A DNA stretch of 64,000 nucleotides from Lunularia cruciata (GCA_948567375.1 OX419759.1:47903493-47967492); one strand, 5' to 3'; positions 23,158 to 35,983 are shown, counted from the stretch's first letter. The notes: generated by a model from the sequence alone, not told the origin. Program-made: numbers and translations.

Positions 23158-24204
23158 GTATTTGAAGTTTTGGGAGTAGATGTATAAAGTAGTTGAGTGT
23201 CTTCATGTTAGTGTCTTCGGGTTCATAGTACTTTGGGTCTCTACAAATTTGGGTTAGAAGCTTCTTTGCATGAGTACCAAGGTGACCAAATTTGGGGGAG
23301 TCTGACCTTGGAGTGCAGTGAAGGTGACTTTGAGGGTTTTGCCAAAGGCATAAGAGGAAATTAGCATAGTGAAAGAAAATATTTAGGATACCCATGACTT
23401 CAATTTCAATTCTGATTGAAGATAAGATATAATTAGAAGAGAAATAGTAGTATTGAATGAACCATAATGCAAGATCAGATAATAAGTGTCTTTGGATCAA
23501 TTACATGAGCGGTTAGGGGAAAATGGATTACAAATTGAAGGCGTAGATAGCATACCCATGCTTTCAATTACAATTCTTGATGAGGATATAATAGAATTAG
23601 CAAAGGAATTGATAGTAGTTAGATGTGAAGTAAGAGAAGTAGGAGTGTAGGTGTCTTTGGATTTGACTCTTGACACTTTGGAGTAGCATGGGTCTAAAGA
23701 TAAAGAGTTAAAAAGGTTACCAATGACGGGAATTACAGATTAGGAAGGAGTGTTAGAATTGGTAGAAGAATTGGTAGTTGGTAAACTCAAGGATAAAGTA
23801 GTATGTGAGGTTACATTGGGTTTGAAAGCCTAAGGTGAAGTAGACATCGAATCAGAGTAGTAATAACTTTGAGATTTGAAGAGGTGCATTGTCAATTTGG
23901 ATCTACAGGTTGGTAAAGTTGTTGTAGGAAATGGTATATTAGTTAGATAATTGTCTATTGCTCTACTATTTAAAGAAGACATTTGTAGTATTCTGTTGTT
24001 TAGTATTCATAATTTATGAAGATAGATCAAGCAAAGTGTTGATTTAAATGTTCGTTGCTTGAGCTTGATTTTGAGTATCAGCGCTGTAAAAGACCAAGAC
24101 CGAGGAGAGAAATAAGAGAATGGAAGCTCACATTGGGATGTTGGAATGAGGGAAAACTTTGAATGCCAAGCATAGGCTTTGGCTTTGGTATCTATAGGTA
24201 GCAT
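23158..24204. other. Unassigned spacer
   Basis: No supported frames. The sequence is purine-biased with short repeats (AGATAAGATATAATTAGAAG types) that look like an old LTR interior. Confidence 0.25.
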
Positions 24205-24217
24205 ACAAGGCCCTTGA

Positions 24218-24400
24218 GAAGCTTTTCAAGAAGCTTCCTCGAGCCACTTTCTTAGAGTGCAAGCCAAGTTTACCAAGAAGCTTCCTTCTAGAAGCCGCCT
24301 ACTTGGCATGCAAGCTAAGCTAGTTGGAAGCTTCTAGAAGCTACTTACTTGAGGTGCAAGCTAAGGTAATTGAGAAGCTAGATACTTCCGGAATATTCTA
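24218..24400. repeat. Three degenerate tandem repeats with heat-shock-element-like motifs
   Basis: Repeats begin at TGCAAGC 24258, 24309 and 24355, spaced 51 and 46 bases. Perfect three-unit HSE patterns (alternating GAA and TTC with two-base gaps) occur at 24225-24237 (TTCAAGAAGCTTC) and 24327-24339 (GAAGCTTCTAGAA). A four-unit cluster with one irregular spacing lies at 24277-24293. Whether heat-shock factors bind here is not shown by the sequence. Confidence 0.55.
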
Positions 24401-24716
24401 GGCTAATTTGTCTTATTTGCTACTTTGTTAGCCCTATTAACTCCATCGCTAAACTCCATATTGTTACATATTCCCTCACCCTGCTAGTTGATGACGTCCT
24501 TGTCGCTTGTGAAGCTTTGAACTCCAAGATGGCCATTTGTGCATTCTGGAGTTGAGAAAGAGGTTCTCATGTGACATCATGAAGAGGATACCCTTTCCAA
24601 AGGACCTTCTACTCCATATGTTATCGATGACCTCGTTGAATATGGTGATGCGTAAGGATACAATCAACTTTGTACTCATGATCATTGATAGGGACAAGAG
24701 GAGGGGAGGTTGGACT
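24401..24716 (-). other. Decayed gypsy-adjacent sequence left of the solo LTR
   Basis: A short minus frame at 24476-24697 is open but not recognised. The sequence probably belongs with the integrase remnant to the right of the solo LTR. Confidence 0.25.
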
Positions 24717-25417
24717 TGTGAGCCGGCCTATCTCTCACTCAGGATGAAACTTTGATGGCTATTATGGTAGCACACCATGGACTAAGAAGACAAAGAACCC
24801 CAACTCCATCATACTCCTTCAAGGCTAACACTTCAATACTCAAGACATTGCTCACTAGAGAACTCAATGAGAGAAAGATAGTTCATGAGTTCTCTAGTGA
24901 GCAAAGGATGATGAGTCCTTCGTCACCCCTTGTTTATATACTTGTGAAATAGTTATGCACCAAAGTAACTAATTACTAGAGTAACTCAAGTTACTAGACT
25001 AGAAGTCAAGTAAAGTTAAAAAGTATAAAAAAATATTTATCCACATGGGTATATTCCACTAAGCATGTGATCTTATCTTGACTCAACCACTAAGTCAAGG
25101 ATTCCTCTGCATGGGATATCCTTGGACTATAGAAGAATCCAAAATAAAAAGGCTTACAAACCCAAGAGTTTTCAACTCTTTCCTCAAAGCCAAACACCTA
25201 GGAATAATACCAAGTCAACACACAATCCAAAATAATGGTGCTCATCTTTTCCATTTCCTCTAAAGTAAGGTCCTCTCCATCTTAGCTATGAATAACTTTA
25301 GCTAATCCTGACTAATGTAGAACCATCCTTCATCTCTATATAAATAATATCTCTCAAGTATTTGTAATACCAAGCTAAATATCACAATACCACACATATG
25401 CATAAATGAGTGTTATA
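24717..25417 (-). repeat. Solo LTR of the first gypsy family (about 701 bp)
   Basis: It is a full-length relative of 5853-6531, from TGTGAGCCGGCC to GTGTTATA. No internal region follows on either side. GACT directly abuts both ends (24713-24716 and 25418-25421), which fits most of a 5-bp target duplication. This is the expected product of LTR-LTR recombination. Compared with the reference LTR it has an extra fold-back of about 22 bp at 24848-24904. Confidence 0.85.
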
Positions 25418-26150
25418 GACTTGAGAGGAAAAGGAAGAGGGGTTAGGAACAAAGGGTTTCAACTTGGAAACATGAAAGACAAGATGGATACGCGTATGAC
25501 AAGGCAAGGAAAGTTGATAAGCAACAATAGAGACAATTTGGATGACATCAAAGGGTCTTATCCAATTAGGGGCAATTTTACAAACTTGGGTATCAAGGAG
25601 GAGAGGGAGGTTACTAGAGGATAACATGACTTTATCACCAACTTCAAAGTTGAGATCATGACGATGGTGGTCCGTATATTGTTTTTGAGGTGAAATTTGG
25701 CTTGTTAGAGAGATTAGGATATAGTGGTCAATAATGTTGAAGTATGAGGAACCTGAGATAGAAGTGGAGCAAGAAGAGAATCTAGAACAAGCAGATATTG
25801 GCCAAAATTGAGAAAGAAAAGAGAAAATCCTATGCTTGCTTGTTTGGAATTATTGCAGGCAAATTTTACAACTAAAGACATTCATCCCAGTTGGTATGGT
25901 GGACATTGACAAAGGCACGCAATATATCTTCCAACGTATGATTTGCACATTTGGTTTGTCTATCAGTTTGAGGATGATAGGCCGTGGACAAAGCAAGCTT
26001 GGTGCCGAGTATCTAGAAGAGTGCTTGCCAAAACTTCGTGGTAAATCAAGGATTACGGTTGGAGATGAGTACACATGGCATCCTTTGATGCTTGAAGACA
26101 TTGTCAAAGTAGATTTGTGCTAAGGTTGGAGCATCCACGATATCACAGGT
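25418..26150 (-). pseudogene. Chromovirus-like Ty3/gypsy integrase remnant
   Basis: The minus strand reads, across frameshifts, a core with TKLALSTAYHPQTD (about 25960-26010), HTLEDILRAFVNVHHTNWDE and upstream TYFDN-like YFDNVFKHQRMPCVLIS. The second catalytic Asp lies in NRNP instead of DRDP. Downstream are RHDLNFEVGDKVMLS and AYQLSLPCHTRIHLVFHVSK (25420-25650), the conserved segment that precedes a chromodomain in such elements. This is a separate lineage from the other gypsy copies here. It is clearly inactive. The solo LTR interrupts it on the left. Confidence 0.75.
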
Positions 26151-26609
26151 TGGTGCCAAGTGGATTTGCTTACTAAGCTTATGCTTCTTCCTTTTTGTGT
26201 GTGTGTCCTTGAGTTATTTGCTAAGACTGCCAAGGTGCTCTCCACTTCTATCATTCCTTGGGAGCCTAATGTTACCTCCTCCCCTTTGTCTACTTGTTTG
26301 ACCACCATTGCTTTGGTAGCCACCAAAGTCTTGGTAGTAGTAGTAGGTTTAGCAAACAAGTTGCCAATATCTAGGACATTCTCTTCCTTGAACCCTTCTC
26401 CTTTATTGCACTTGAGAGGCTTCCTTCAAGAATTGATTTTCCTTCACCCAATTGAGATGGCATTGCTTGAGTATCCTTGATCAATGGTTCTTGGGGTTGA
26501 GTCTCCATCCATTGGTCTTCAAGTGGTTAAGTCTTCAAGACATTCAAAACCTACAATGTCTACTCTTCCAATCCTGGAGTTAGACGAGGATTCTTCTACA
26601 TATGAGATA
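26151..26609. other. Unassigned transposon-derived stretch
   Basis: The open frames on both strands are short and unrecognised. It bridges the chromovirus-like remnant and the second gypsy gag. Confidence 0.25.
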
Positions 26610-28290
26610 TCAAGATATCTTCCTCCTCACCACTAGAGTGCTTCCTTCTTCTAAAGGAAGTTCATTTTGTATCTCTAGCTCAACCATTGGTATGGGGATG
26701 GATTTTACTTCCATGCTTGCCATGTTCACTATAAATGTTGAAGATCTAGAGGGTATCATACTTAACTTCTTCATCAACTTCTTTGATATGGCATTCACTA
26801 TAGATCCTCTATCAATAAGTGCATCGTTGATATTGTGACCATTTACCCTCACATCAATCTTGGAGGTACATTCATAAGCCTCCCATGTTGTTTGTTTTGC
26901 ATCCATCACTCCCATTGATACCAGATACTTTGCTTTCTTTTCTCTCTTGCTCCTTGTAGAAATCAAACCATTCCTAAGTTCTTTCCTCAATGTAGAATTC
27001 TAAGCAATCAATTGCCCCACTATGATGTTGGCCTTGTGACTACGAACATCCTCAACACATTATAGCCTCATTGTTGCTTTGAGATCAAGAAATCATCCAA
27101 TATCCAACATTTTCCTTGGAGTCTTTGTTGATGGTGTTGAATTAGTAGTGCAAGTACTCCATGTGGGCATTAGATTATCCTTGCTAGGAGTGAAGTCTTG
27201 AGAAGAAAATATATCATTTGCAAAATGGGCTTTTTACTTTTCTTGTGCCAAAAGCTCCAAATTAAGACCTTTGGAGTTTGAGCATTCTCCCTTCTCATAC
27301 TTGCTCTCCACCACATCTATGAATGCTATCCCTTTTCCTCTATTTTTCCTAGGAGGTACCTGGGCTTCACCACCTCACTCCTTTCTATTTGCCTCCTCAT
27401 AACTCCTTCCATGATTCATGGATTGGGCAGTTCCTTTGGATATGACCTCTACCTCCACAATCAAAATAGTTTCTATCATTAAAGATTCTAGTTGGTTGGC
27501 CTCCTCTATTTGAATATAGTTACCCTTTTTTTATCTCCCAATATTTTGGTCCACCTCTCTCTTCTCCCATAGTTGCATTACATTGATCTTGAGAATTACA
27601 AGTTGCTCCATGATAGTTTGAAGGAATATTTTGGTAAAGGTGCAAGGACAAGAGCAACTACTACTTGTGGTGCCACCCTTGCCACCAAGGGATCAGAAAA
27701 CTTACCATAATTGTAGACTTGTGGAGGATGCACAACATTTTTTGCCAGAAAATCACTCTCAACCCCTTCCAAAGTCTCCTCTATACACATTACAATCTTG
27801 ATAGCTTCTAGCTTGGAAGAAGGTTTATCATATTTTGCCTTGCTTCACATTTGTGGTTTTAACCCTCTCAATTTTTTTTGGTGAGCATGGATCCTATCCA
27901 AATCATGGTAATCGTCACATAATCCCCACTCTTCCTCAACACTATGCGGACCCTAGACTCTAACTTCTTTATTCTTTTTGTGTAGGCTCACACTCTCTCT
28001 CTATTTGAGGAAGTCACCCTCACTCATCAATCCCTTATTACTCTCATCTAGAAGAATTTTTTCAATGAATGCCTAGTCAAAATCTCCCAAGATTCCTCTT
28101 GCCCATCTCTTTTGGTATTCTGACTCATACCATGTAAGAGTTGTATCCCAAATAAATCATGTAGTAGTGAGACCCATTCATTTTTCATCCTCTCATTGTC
28201 TCCTTTGCAAGCCCTCTTGAATTCTCTCACAAAAGCTTTATATTCTTTCCATTCTTGCCAAAGAAAACTAGAATTTTTCTCATCTTAGCC
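26610..28290 (-). pseudogene. Gag-protease remnant of a second, older copy of the first gypsy family
   Basis: Minus fragments match the intact Gag-protease at 1960-4284: MREFKRACKGDNERMKNEW (28230), ETLEGVESDF-like near 27790, and RVNGHNINDALIDRGSIVNA for the protease (26740-26850), where the family box LVDGGST has become LIDRGSI. Similarity stops at about 26700, short of RT. Several stops and frameshifts break it. Confidence 0.85.
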
Positions 28291-28519
28291 TCCCACTACC
28301 TTTCTCCTCTCTCTACTTCTTTTGTCTATTTTTTCTCTCACTCTATAAGTAATAGAATATATATAACACCATTTGAGAGTGATCCACTTTAGGTAGTACA
28401 AAGGGTTCAAGTTGCTCCATGATTTCTATGGCACAATCAAGTCCAAAGGTGTAAATTAAGCAAACACTCATGGATATTTTATCCATCAATTGAAAGATTA
28501 TCTCCATCCTTTATCTTGA

Positions 28520-29270
28520 GAATTTTTGAAGGTGGTAGTTTCTCTATAGTGGCACTTTGACTCTCTCCAAAATCCTTTGTCAAGCTCTCCAACAATGTTA
28601 CTACTCCTTTACACTCATGGCTCTTTGGAAGTCTTTCCCTTCTACAAACGTCACACCACTCCTTGGTCCTAAATCTCCTCCTCCCAACCTTGGTGAAGGA
28701 GGTCCTACATGCAATCCCAAGTCAAGTGAGCCTTTCCTTTCTCTCAATATTTTGCCCTCAAGATCCAATAAACATGAACTTGCCTTGTTTTCCTTCCCTC
28801 TACATAAAATGCACTTAGAATCCCTCTTTCTTCCAAACATGGAAGCTCTTTGAATCCTCTCAATGGTCTCTTCAAAATTCTACTCTAAACTCACTTTTCT
28901 TCAAATCAACCATTACTATCACTTCAACCCCTTGAGAAACCTTCCATAACATTAATTTCCACTCATTATTTCACTCCATGCTCCAAGAGGAGTCAAAACA
29001 CTAAAATATGCTTTTGGTCAAACCTATAATCCTTGTTGATGAGAACTTAACTCTCCTTCAATAGCCCCTCCTCCCAATGTTAACCAATTCTTCCACATTA
29101 TACTTTCATACCTTTGAAATTTTTCACACTTGATCAACACACTAGGTTGTCTTCCCTTGTAAAATTTTAGCTCTTTTGACTAAGCCATTTGGCTTAGGCT
29201 TCTCTCTATTCAGCACACATAGTTCAGATTTGGCCCAGAAACCACCCCCCTCACTTTAAAATCTCATAAC
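28520..29270 (-). pseudogene. Leader ORF homologue with decayed zinc knuckle
   Basis: This is the counterpart of the frame at 4519-5283. CILCRGKENKASSC keeps three cysteines but has Asn for the His. GLHVGPPSPRLGGGDLG and upstream SEGGGF, LNR and KRAKILQG are shared. It has more stops than the first copy, although it has a sense codon at one of the first copy's stops. Confidence 0.6.
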
Positions 29271-29818
29271 TTCTTGTGAAAGAATTATCTCTCCCTAATT
29301 TGTAAGCCAAAAGGAAAGATACTATGCATTTACATTTTCGTGGAAGGTTTCAAAAAATTCCAATAAAGTTGAAAAAATGGCAAACTCTATACAGAATTCC
29401 ATAGAGTGCACAATTAGAAATGTTGGAGGGTGGTATGGTAAGCTATACCACCTTCCAAAAAAATTTAACTTAGTGGTGTAACATCCCTTACAATAATTTC
29501 AAGTGTCTCACTTGAAAGATAATCTAAGCTACCATCTATGGAATTTTCAAGTCTAGATCTCAAACTTAAGCTTTTGCACAAAATCACCATAATCTCTAAA
29601 ATCTCCAATCTACCTCACACAATCGCTCCAAATCCTCTCATGTGCATTGTATGTACAATATCACTTCAAAAAGATCATTATAAATATGTGTCCAATTTCT
29701 CTAACATAAGTTCAATCCTCTCTTCCACTAATGTTCTTTCCAAGTGAGCTCTCATAGCTACTTTCTGCCTAATATAGAATTCTCTTACTTTTTAGACAGG
29801 TCCTTGCAACAAAACAAA

Positions 29819-30509
29819 AGTCAGCTGGCCTGTCTCTCACTTTGGATAAACCTCTAACAGTTATTAAGGTAATGCACCATGGATTTAGAAGACAAGGAAC
29901 CCCAACTCCACTACACTCCTCCAAGGATAAAACTCTAAGGCACCTCCAAGACTCAAGATATTACTCACTATCAAAGTCAATGAGAGAGATAATTGTTATT
30001 AAAAAGATGATGAGTACCTTCTCACCCCTAACTTATATACCTGTGAAAAATTCACACGATGAAATTACTTTTTACCAAATTAATTCAAATTACTAGGCTA
30101 AAAGCTAAATAAAATCAAAAAATCTAGAGGAATATCCAAGGAGATAGGAATAATTCAATGGGTATGTGGCCTAATCTTCACCTACCAACTCAATTCACAT
30201 TTGCTGTCCTTGGACTATAGAAAAATTCTACACCAACAAGGCTTGTGGACTCAAGAGCTCTCAACTCTTTCTTCAATGTCAAATAATTAGGAACAATACC
30301 AAATCAATACATTAGAGGACAAAATAATGGTGCTCACTCTTTTCCCTTCCTCTAGAATAGAGTCACCTTTACCATAACTAGGACTAACTCTAGCTAATCA
30401 TGACTAATGTGGAAGCTTAGCTAAATTCCATATAGATAATATTCCTCCACTACTTGCAATACCAAAGTTAATATCCCTATAGAGCATACATGCATCAATG
30501 TGTGTTATT
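29819..30509 (-). repeat. 5' LTR of the second gypsy copy
   Basis: It follows 5853-6531 throughout, with many substitutions. The termini have decayed (GTCAGCTGGCC at the PBS side, GTGTTATT at the outer side), the TATA region is altered, and the PBS is lost. It is much older than the LTR at 5853. Confidence 0.85.
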
Positions 30510-33500
30510 GAACTATCCCATCTTCATATATCAATGTTGGGAAATGAGTCTTCTTTTGCAATTGTGATAAAGGAACCTCCTCCTTGTCATCCACCATGAA
30601 ATTTCTTTGGTAAAGGCCGGCTTGGTCATGCACATCTAGCTCTAATACAATTACAAGAGCAGATTGAACCTCCACTCCAGTGTCCTCTCTTCATCTTGCA
30701 CTATAAGAAAATACCTCTATCTTGGAGAAGGAGTTCTTTTGCTCAGGGGGCACTATTTCCACAACATGTGACAATTCCCTCTCTTGATCTACAAGCACCA
30801 TGGCTTCAAGGGGGCATCTTGTGAATCTTGGTCAACTCTCCCACCACTTCCCAATCACATATCATCAATGGCCTAGGAAGCCTCCTCCTCCAAACAGTCC
30901 ACTACTTGAGATTTCGTCTATGTGTCTTCCTAGTCCTTGGTGGAGTCACAACTACCGTTCAGTTGCTGGTTCCTTCCCCAACAGCCTTGTCTATGGGTAT
31001 TCACTTACTCGTTTTCTTGCATTTGATGAAAGCATCCTTGTACTTCTTGATCTCTCCTTCATATTCCAATTTGCACTAATAATATCTTGAGGGATGGTAA
31101 TACGCTAGGAAGAAATTCCTCTCCTCCTTTTGCAGTAGTCTCATCCTTATATAAATTTGCTGCACAAATGGTGAGAGGAAAGTAGTTCCTCCCGTCATTT
31201 GCAACTATTTTGTAAGGTCTCAAGTTCAATGATAGAACATCCTCACCCAATTTGTGGGTTTTCCTTTGTGCAGCAGTTGGGAGAAAGTAGCCAGCCCATT
31301 GTTCACATATGTTGTCCGTGAGGATTTGAACAACTTTATGATTGAGGTTATCATGGTGTACCAAGCAAGGTTGTGGTATCCATGCTCCTTTCTAATCATT
31401 CCTTGTCTTCTTGTGTTTGAACAAGGACTCAAACTTTCTTGTCATTTTTTCCAATGGTTGGGGCCAATCTTGATGGAGGTGTATTGCTCCTAATTTTTAA
31501 TCAGACCCAAGCACTTTTTGCCAATGTTCCTCAGGCCATGCAAACATGTTTCCTCTCAAGTTAGAGAAGTTTGGGGTCTTAGTCTCCTTAATATCAACTA
31601 CCATTGGGAGGCATGAAAAATCAAAAATCCACAATAGAAAGCATAGATGTGTCAAATTTAGGTACTTTGTATGGCACAAGTGCACCCACTTCTCTACTCC
31701 ATGTGAATGCAATACAATTCTAGTCTTCTTCTTGTGAGAGACATTGTGGTTTGAAAGTGCACCTTGAGCCCAATTCTCACTTCACATTCTGAATCCATAT
31801 CATCCTCTCTCACAATCTCTCAAATTGCTCAAAGTTTTTAAGCTCTTCTTGCTCCTAAGAATTTCCCACCTACACAACTTCAAGGGCTCCAAGAAAGTGT
31901 AGAGCATCAAGAAAATACAATCAAACCTTGCTTCTTTGTGGTGCACTACATTTACACTTTAATCTATCTGTTTGAGATTTTGGCAAACATTTTTGGTGAA
32001 GCATTGTGGTTTGCACATGTATGAAGTGGCACAAGGACTGATGGAAACCAAAATTGGTTCTTTATCCTATGTGTCAGCTCCTTGTCAAGCAGGAAGTTGA
32101 AGCATTACCAAATGATGGCGGCTCCAACATTTTATCTTGTACCTTTGTTTGTGGTACCATGAACTTGAACATCTGCTCCTCTCTCCAGGAACTGAAATTA
32201 GGCATCAAGTTGTTACTTTGTTTCCCCATCTCTAGATGTTGGGCACAAATTTCCTGCAATTCTTTCCTTGCCTTCTAATGCTCAAATATCAATTTGGTTG
32301 GGTCAGAATTTTCTATCTTGGACAATCCTTTGTTCTGCTTTTGATCATTTTAGTGAAGCTTGTCTTTGGCTAAGAGAGTGGCATCGTCTTGACACAAACG
32401 TATATCTTCTATCTCAAGTAGTACTTCTGCACAAAGTACTCCTTCCTCTCTTAACTCTATTTCCTCTATGGTTGGGAATAAAGTGGGATTTGGTCATCCC
32501 CAAACCCTATGCCATGCTTTTCTTTGGGCTAGAACGCCCAGTTTTGTGGTCTTAGGACCCAAGGTGGGTGTATGTTCTTCTCTTGAAAATCGGTTGTTTT
32601 GGATGGAGTTGGAGCTAGGGTAGATTGTACTTCTCCACCTTTGCAATCTTCTCCTTTATCTCTGTTGAATGAGATGACGATCCTGGTAAAGACTTGCTTG
32701 CTAATTTTTGGTGTAGGATCTGGTTATGGTCCTGCCCCACCTTCTTCTCGGACTTCATCATCCTCTTCATCCTCCTCTAAGAGAATTCTCCTTGTCCTCT
32801 TGGTAGCCTTTACCTTCAGCCTGGTAGGGATAGCGGGTTGTCTCTTGAATATTGGTTTTGTAGCAATTTCCTCCTTCTTTCCTTCTCAAAACCCAAGGTG
32901 TTATAGGCTTTCTTCACCTCCATGTATTTTTTAGTGTAGGCAAACTCTAGATCCACCTCCACATATTTGCATACCATCAGCACTCTTTCTTGAGGATCAT
33001 CAAGATGTCCTTCCAAGAAGTGGTCGGGACACTTCTTCTTCTCTTCTATGATCAACAATCCCATGCCCAGGTAGAAATTGATAACAAAGAGAGAGACTAG
33101 AGTTACTCCGCCTTCTTTGTTCATTGATCTCACAAGTTCTCTTGCCCTAGCCTAGAACATTGCTGCCCTATTCATAGGTCTTCCTTGGTACAAGTACTCA
33201 AAGAAGGTAGCCTGGGTATTATTAGGTAAATTGTTTATTTAGATTTGAACAACTTCATGACTGATTCTACTAAGATCCTCCTTGTCCGGCAATTCAGTTA
33301 GTCAAATTAGCAAACCTGATAGTAACAAAGCATACTGTCTAAGTCAAAAAACTGCTATGCACCTCATAAAAAATGTCATTGTAGGTAATGTTTAATGTGT
33401 GTGCTAGGATCCTTAATTCCAAGACAAGACCAACCATTTTTGGTCGTCTTACATGAAAATCCACATGTTATCCATGGTCAAGTCCACATGCTATCAAAAG

Positions 33501-34385
33501 TCATGCCATCTAGGGGTGAATTGCTGGGCCCTAGCACTTTCCGCCAATGTTCCTCTATCCAAGAAAAATGTTCCCTCTCAAATTGATCAGCTCTGGGTCT
33601 AGTTTGTCCTAAATTTCATTTAACATAGCATGATTACTCAATTCCTAGTTCCAAAGGAAGAATTTTAGCTTCTTGCTGCAAACCAGCTACTATCTAGACT
33701 AAAAATCCCACTTAACTATTTCTAGGGACTTGTTTATGAACTTGGGAGCCATGTGCATCCTTTGTGGTGCATTTCGAGTAGCTACTTCCTTCCTTTTCTA
33801 TCCTCTTACCATAACTTGCTCTCATTTTCAACTTTTACTTCCCTTTCTCACAATCACTATCTTGAAGCCCAAAGGATTGGACAGAACTTTCTCACTAGGA
33901 AGAAGGTCATGTGACCAATATTGCCTAGATGAATCTGTAAATGAAGTGAAGAGGTTTTTCTGATGAAGTGAAGAGGTTTCCAGCCATAGACAAGTATTTA
34001 TCTTGTTGGTTCAACCATTATAACCTTTTGGTAAGTGTACCTTTGGTGAGCCATCACTACTTGTACATGTGAGTTATTAGCACAATTCAACAGTCTGAAT
34101 TGTGGTTCTTGATCTGTTGGTGCAGTCTTTATGCAGGTCACTTCAAGCCAATGAGCTTCTAGGGCAAATGATATTTTTGGCCAAAGATCTTCCCAAGATG
34201 AAGATCTATCTTCAGGGCAAAGTGCTCCCTTGCCAAAGGTTGTCTTGACTGACCAATTTCTCTTATTGGTTTATTAAACGTTTTATTTCTTTATAATACT
34301 AAATAGTTTGGTTTATTCATATAATTTTTCTAGTTAGAATCTACCCAAAACCAAAAACAATTTTGAACTTTTGGCAAGGGTGCGG
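30510..34385. other. Decayed repeat DNA, unrecognised
   Basis: Minus frames at 31059-31364 (SLNLRPYKIVANDGRNYFPL) and 32816-33133 (KKYMEVKKAYNTLGFEKERR) look like old protein-coding sequence of a retroelement accessory or gag-like protein, with stops between them. I cannot name a family. A 21-bp near-duplication of ATGAAGTGAAGAGGTTT lies at 33942-33980. Confidence 0.3.
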
Positions 34386-34389
34386 CATC

Positions 34390-35722
34390 ACACCTTCTTG
34401 AATGTAGATCTTCTAGAAGAGGTGTATATGGTGTAACAACTTTGGTATGTAGAGCTAGAATCTCCAACTCTAGTGTGCAGGTTCCAAAAGGCCTTATATG
34501 GACTCAAGCAAGCTCTTAGAGTTTGGTATGGTAAGACAATCTGTATCTTGTAGGTGTTTGGGTTTGGAGTGTGCAATTCAAACTCCTCATTCTATGTATT
34601 GAATGAAACAAATTGTTATATTGTCAATACAGTCTATGTGGATGATTTGATATTGAGTGGCAGTTGTGAGAAGCAGATTAAGTAGAGGTTGGGAGTAAGG
34701 ATAATTTCTTGTAGTTGAGTTTATCAAGGAGGGTGAAGATATGTGGCTGTTGTAGTGACAATATGCTATAAATATGTTTGCCATGTATGGTATGATGGCT
34801 TGCAAGCCAATCTCCACACCCTTAGAACAAAATTTGAAGTTGTGGGGGAGCAGTTTGAAGATCTTGTTATGTTTAGATGGATGGTAGGGAGTTTGATCTT
34901 CCTCACTATCACTAGGCTAGACTTAATCTCCACACCCTTAGAACAGAATTTGAAGTTGAGTCCTGTTGAGGGAGAGCAGCTTGAAGATCTTGTTATGTAT
35001 AGATGGATGGTAGGGAGTTAGATCTTCCTCCCTATCACTAGGCTAGACTTGAGCTATGCTGTGGGACTTGTGAGTTAGTTCATGCATACTCCTTGATAGT
35101 CACATATTGGTTTAGTTTGAAGGATTATGCAGTACATGAAGTTGACTATACAGTTTGAACTTCATTATGTAGCCACAAAGAGTGCAATTGTGTGGGTTTA
35201 CAGATGCAGATTGGGCAAGGAGTACTTTAGATAGGCAGTCCACATGTGGCTATGCTTTCAATTTGGGAAATGCAGCTATTAGCTAGTCCTCAAAGAAGCA
35301 AGCTACGGTATCCTTGTCTTGTTGCAAGGCAAAGTACAAAGATGTGACCAACACTACATGTGAGGCAATTTGGCTTCAAAGGTTACTTGCTGACATTTGT
35401 GTTGATGTCTATGATGCAATTGTTATTTATGTAGATAACAAGAGTAATAAAAGACTTACTAGTAATCCCATGTTTCATGCTTATTTATGTAGATAACAAG
35501 AGTAATATTAGATTTTTCAGTTATACTGTGTTTCATGCTAGGACAAAACACAACATAACTTCATTAGGGAGAAGGTACTAGCAAGAGAGAGATATATCTT
35601 TTATTTGTACGTACAGACGAGTAGGTAGTTGACATCTTTACAATGGTTTTGCCTAGAGATAAATTTGATGACTTCCAAGATTGGTTAGATGTACATTGCA
35701 TTGATATGAGTTTGAGAGGGAG
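34390..35722 (+). pseudogene. Ty1/copia RT-RNase H remnant
   Basis: The plus strand reads FQKALYGLKQALRVWYGK (about 34480-34540) and then TVYVDDLILSG (34630-34660), the copia RT palm with YVDD. RNase H sequence follows: SCCKAKYKDVTNTTCEAIWL and LLADICVDVYDAIVIYVDNK (35314-35460). Local duplications disrupt it: about 120 bp at 34811-35055, and a shorter one around 35426-35505. A purine-rich tract, GAGAGGGAG, sits directly before the LTR at 35723, as a PPT should. Earlier gag and integrase parts are missing. Confidence 0.75.
34811..35055 (+). repeat. About 120-bp tandem duplication inside the copia remnant
   Basis: CTCCACACCCTTAGAACA to CACTAGGCTAGACTT is repeated twice in tandem, with small differences (TTATGTTTAG against TTATGTATAG). 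Confidence 0.85.
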
Positions 35723-35983
35723 TGTTGAGACTCCAAGCTCTCTATAGGTGTGAACAAGCTCAGAGTTAGACTGAACTTGTATAGCACTGCATTCCCACTA
35801 AAATAACTTGTTACAAAGTTAGTTAGAAAGCCGACCTATGTGGTGCACTAGGCTCTTGGCCATACCCTCAGTGTGTGTTACATATTGTTCTTTGATCTGT
35901 CTATATCATAGGAGTGTTGCCTACCTACTTATTCTCTTGGTTTATCTCTTCTCTCTCTTGTGTGAGTTCTGTGTTTCTTGACA
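35723..35983 (+). repeat. Probable 3' LTR of the plus-strand copia remnant
   Basis: It begins TGTTGAGACTCC right after the PPT-like GAGAGGGAG, and ends near TTCTTGACA, giving TG...CA. The 261-bp length suits a small copia LTR. No second copy is present to confirm the ends. Confidence 0.5.

Noticed and set aside
34811-35055. Assembly stutter instead of a true duplication
   Set aside because: The two units differ at several bases, so they are unlikely to be a simple assembly copy, although long reads were not available.
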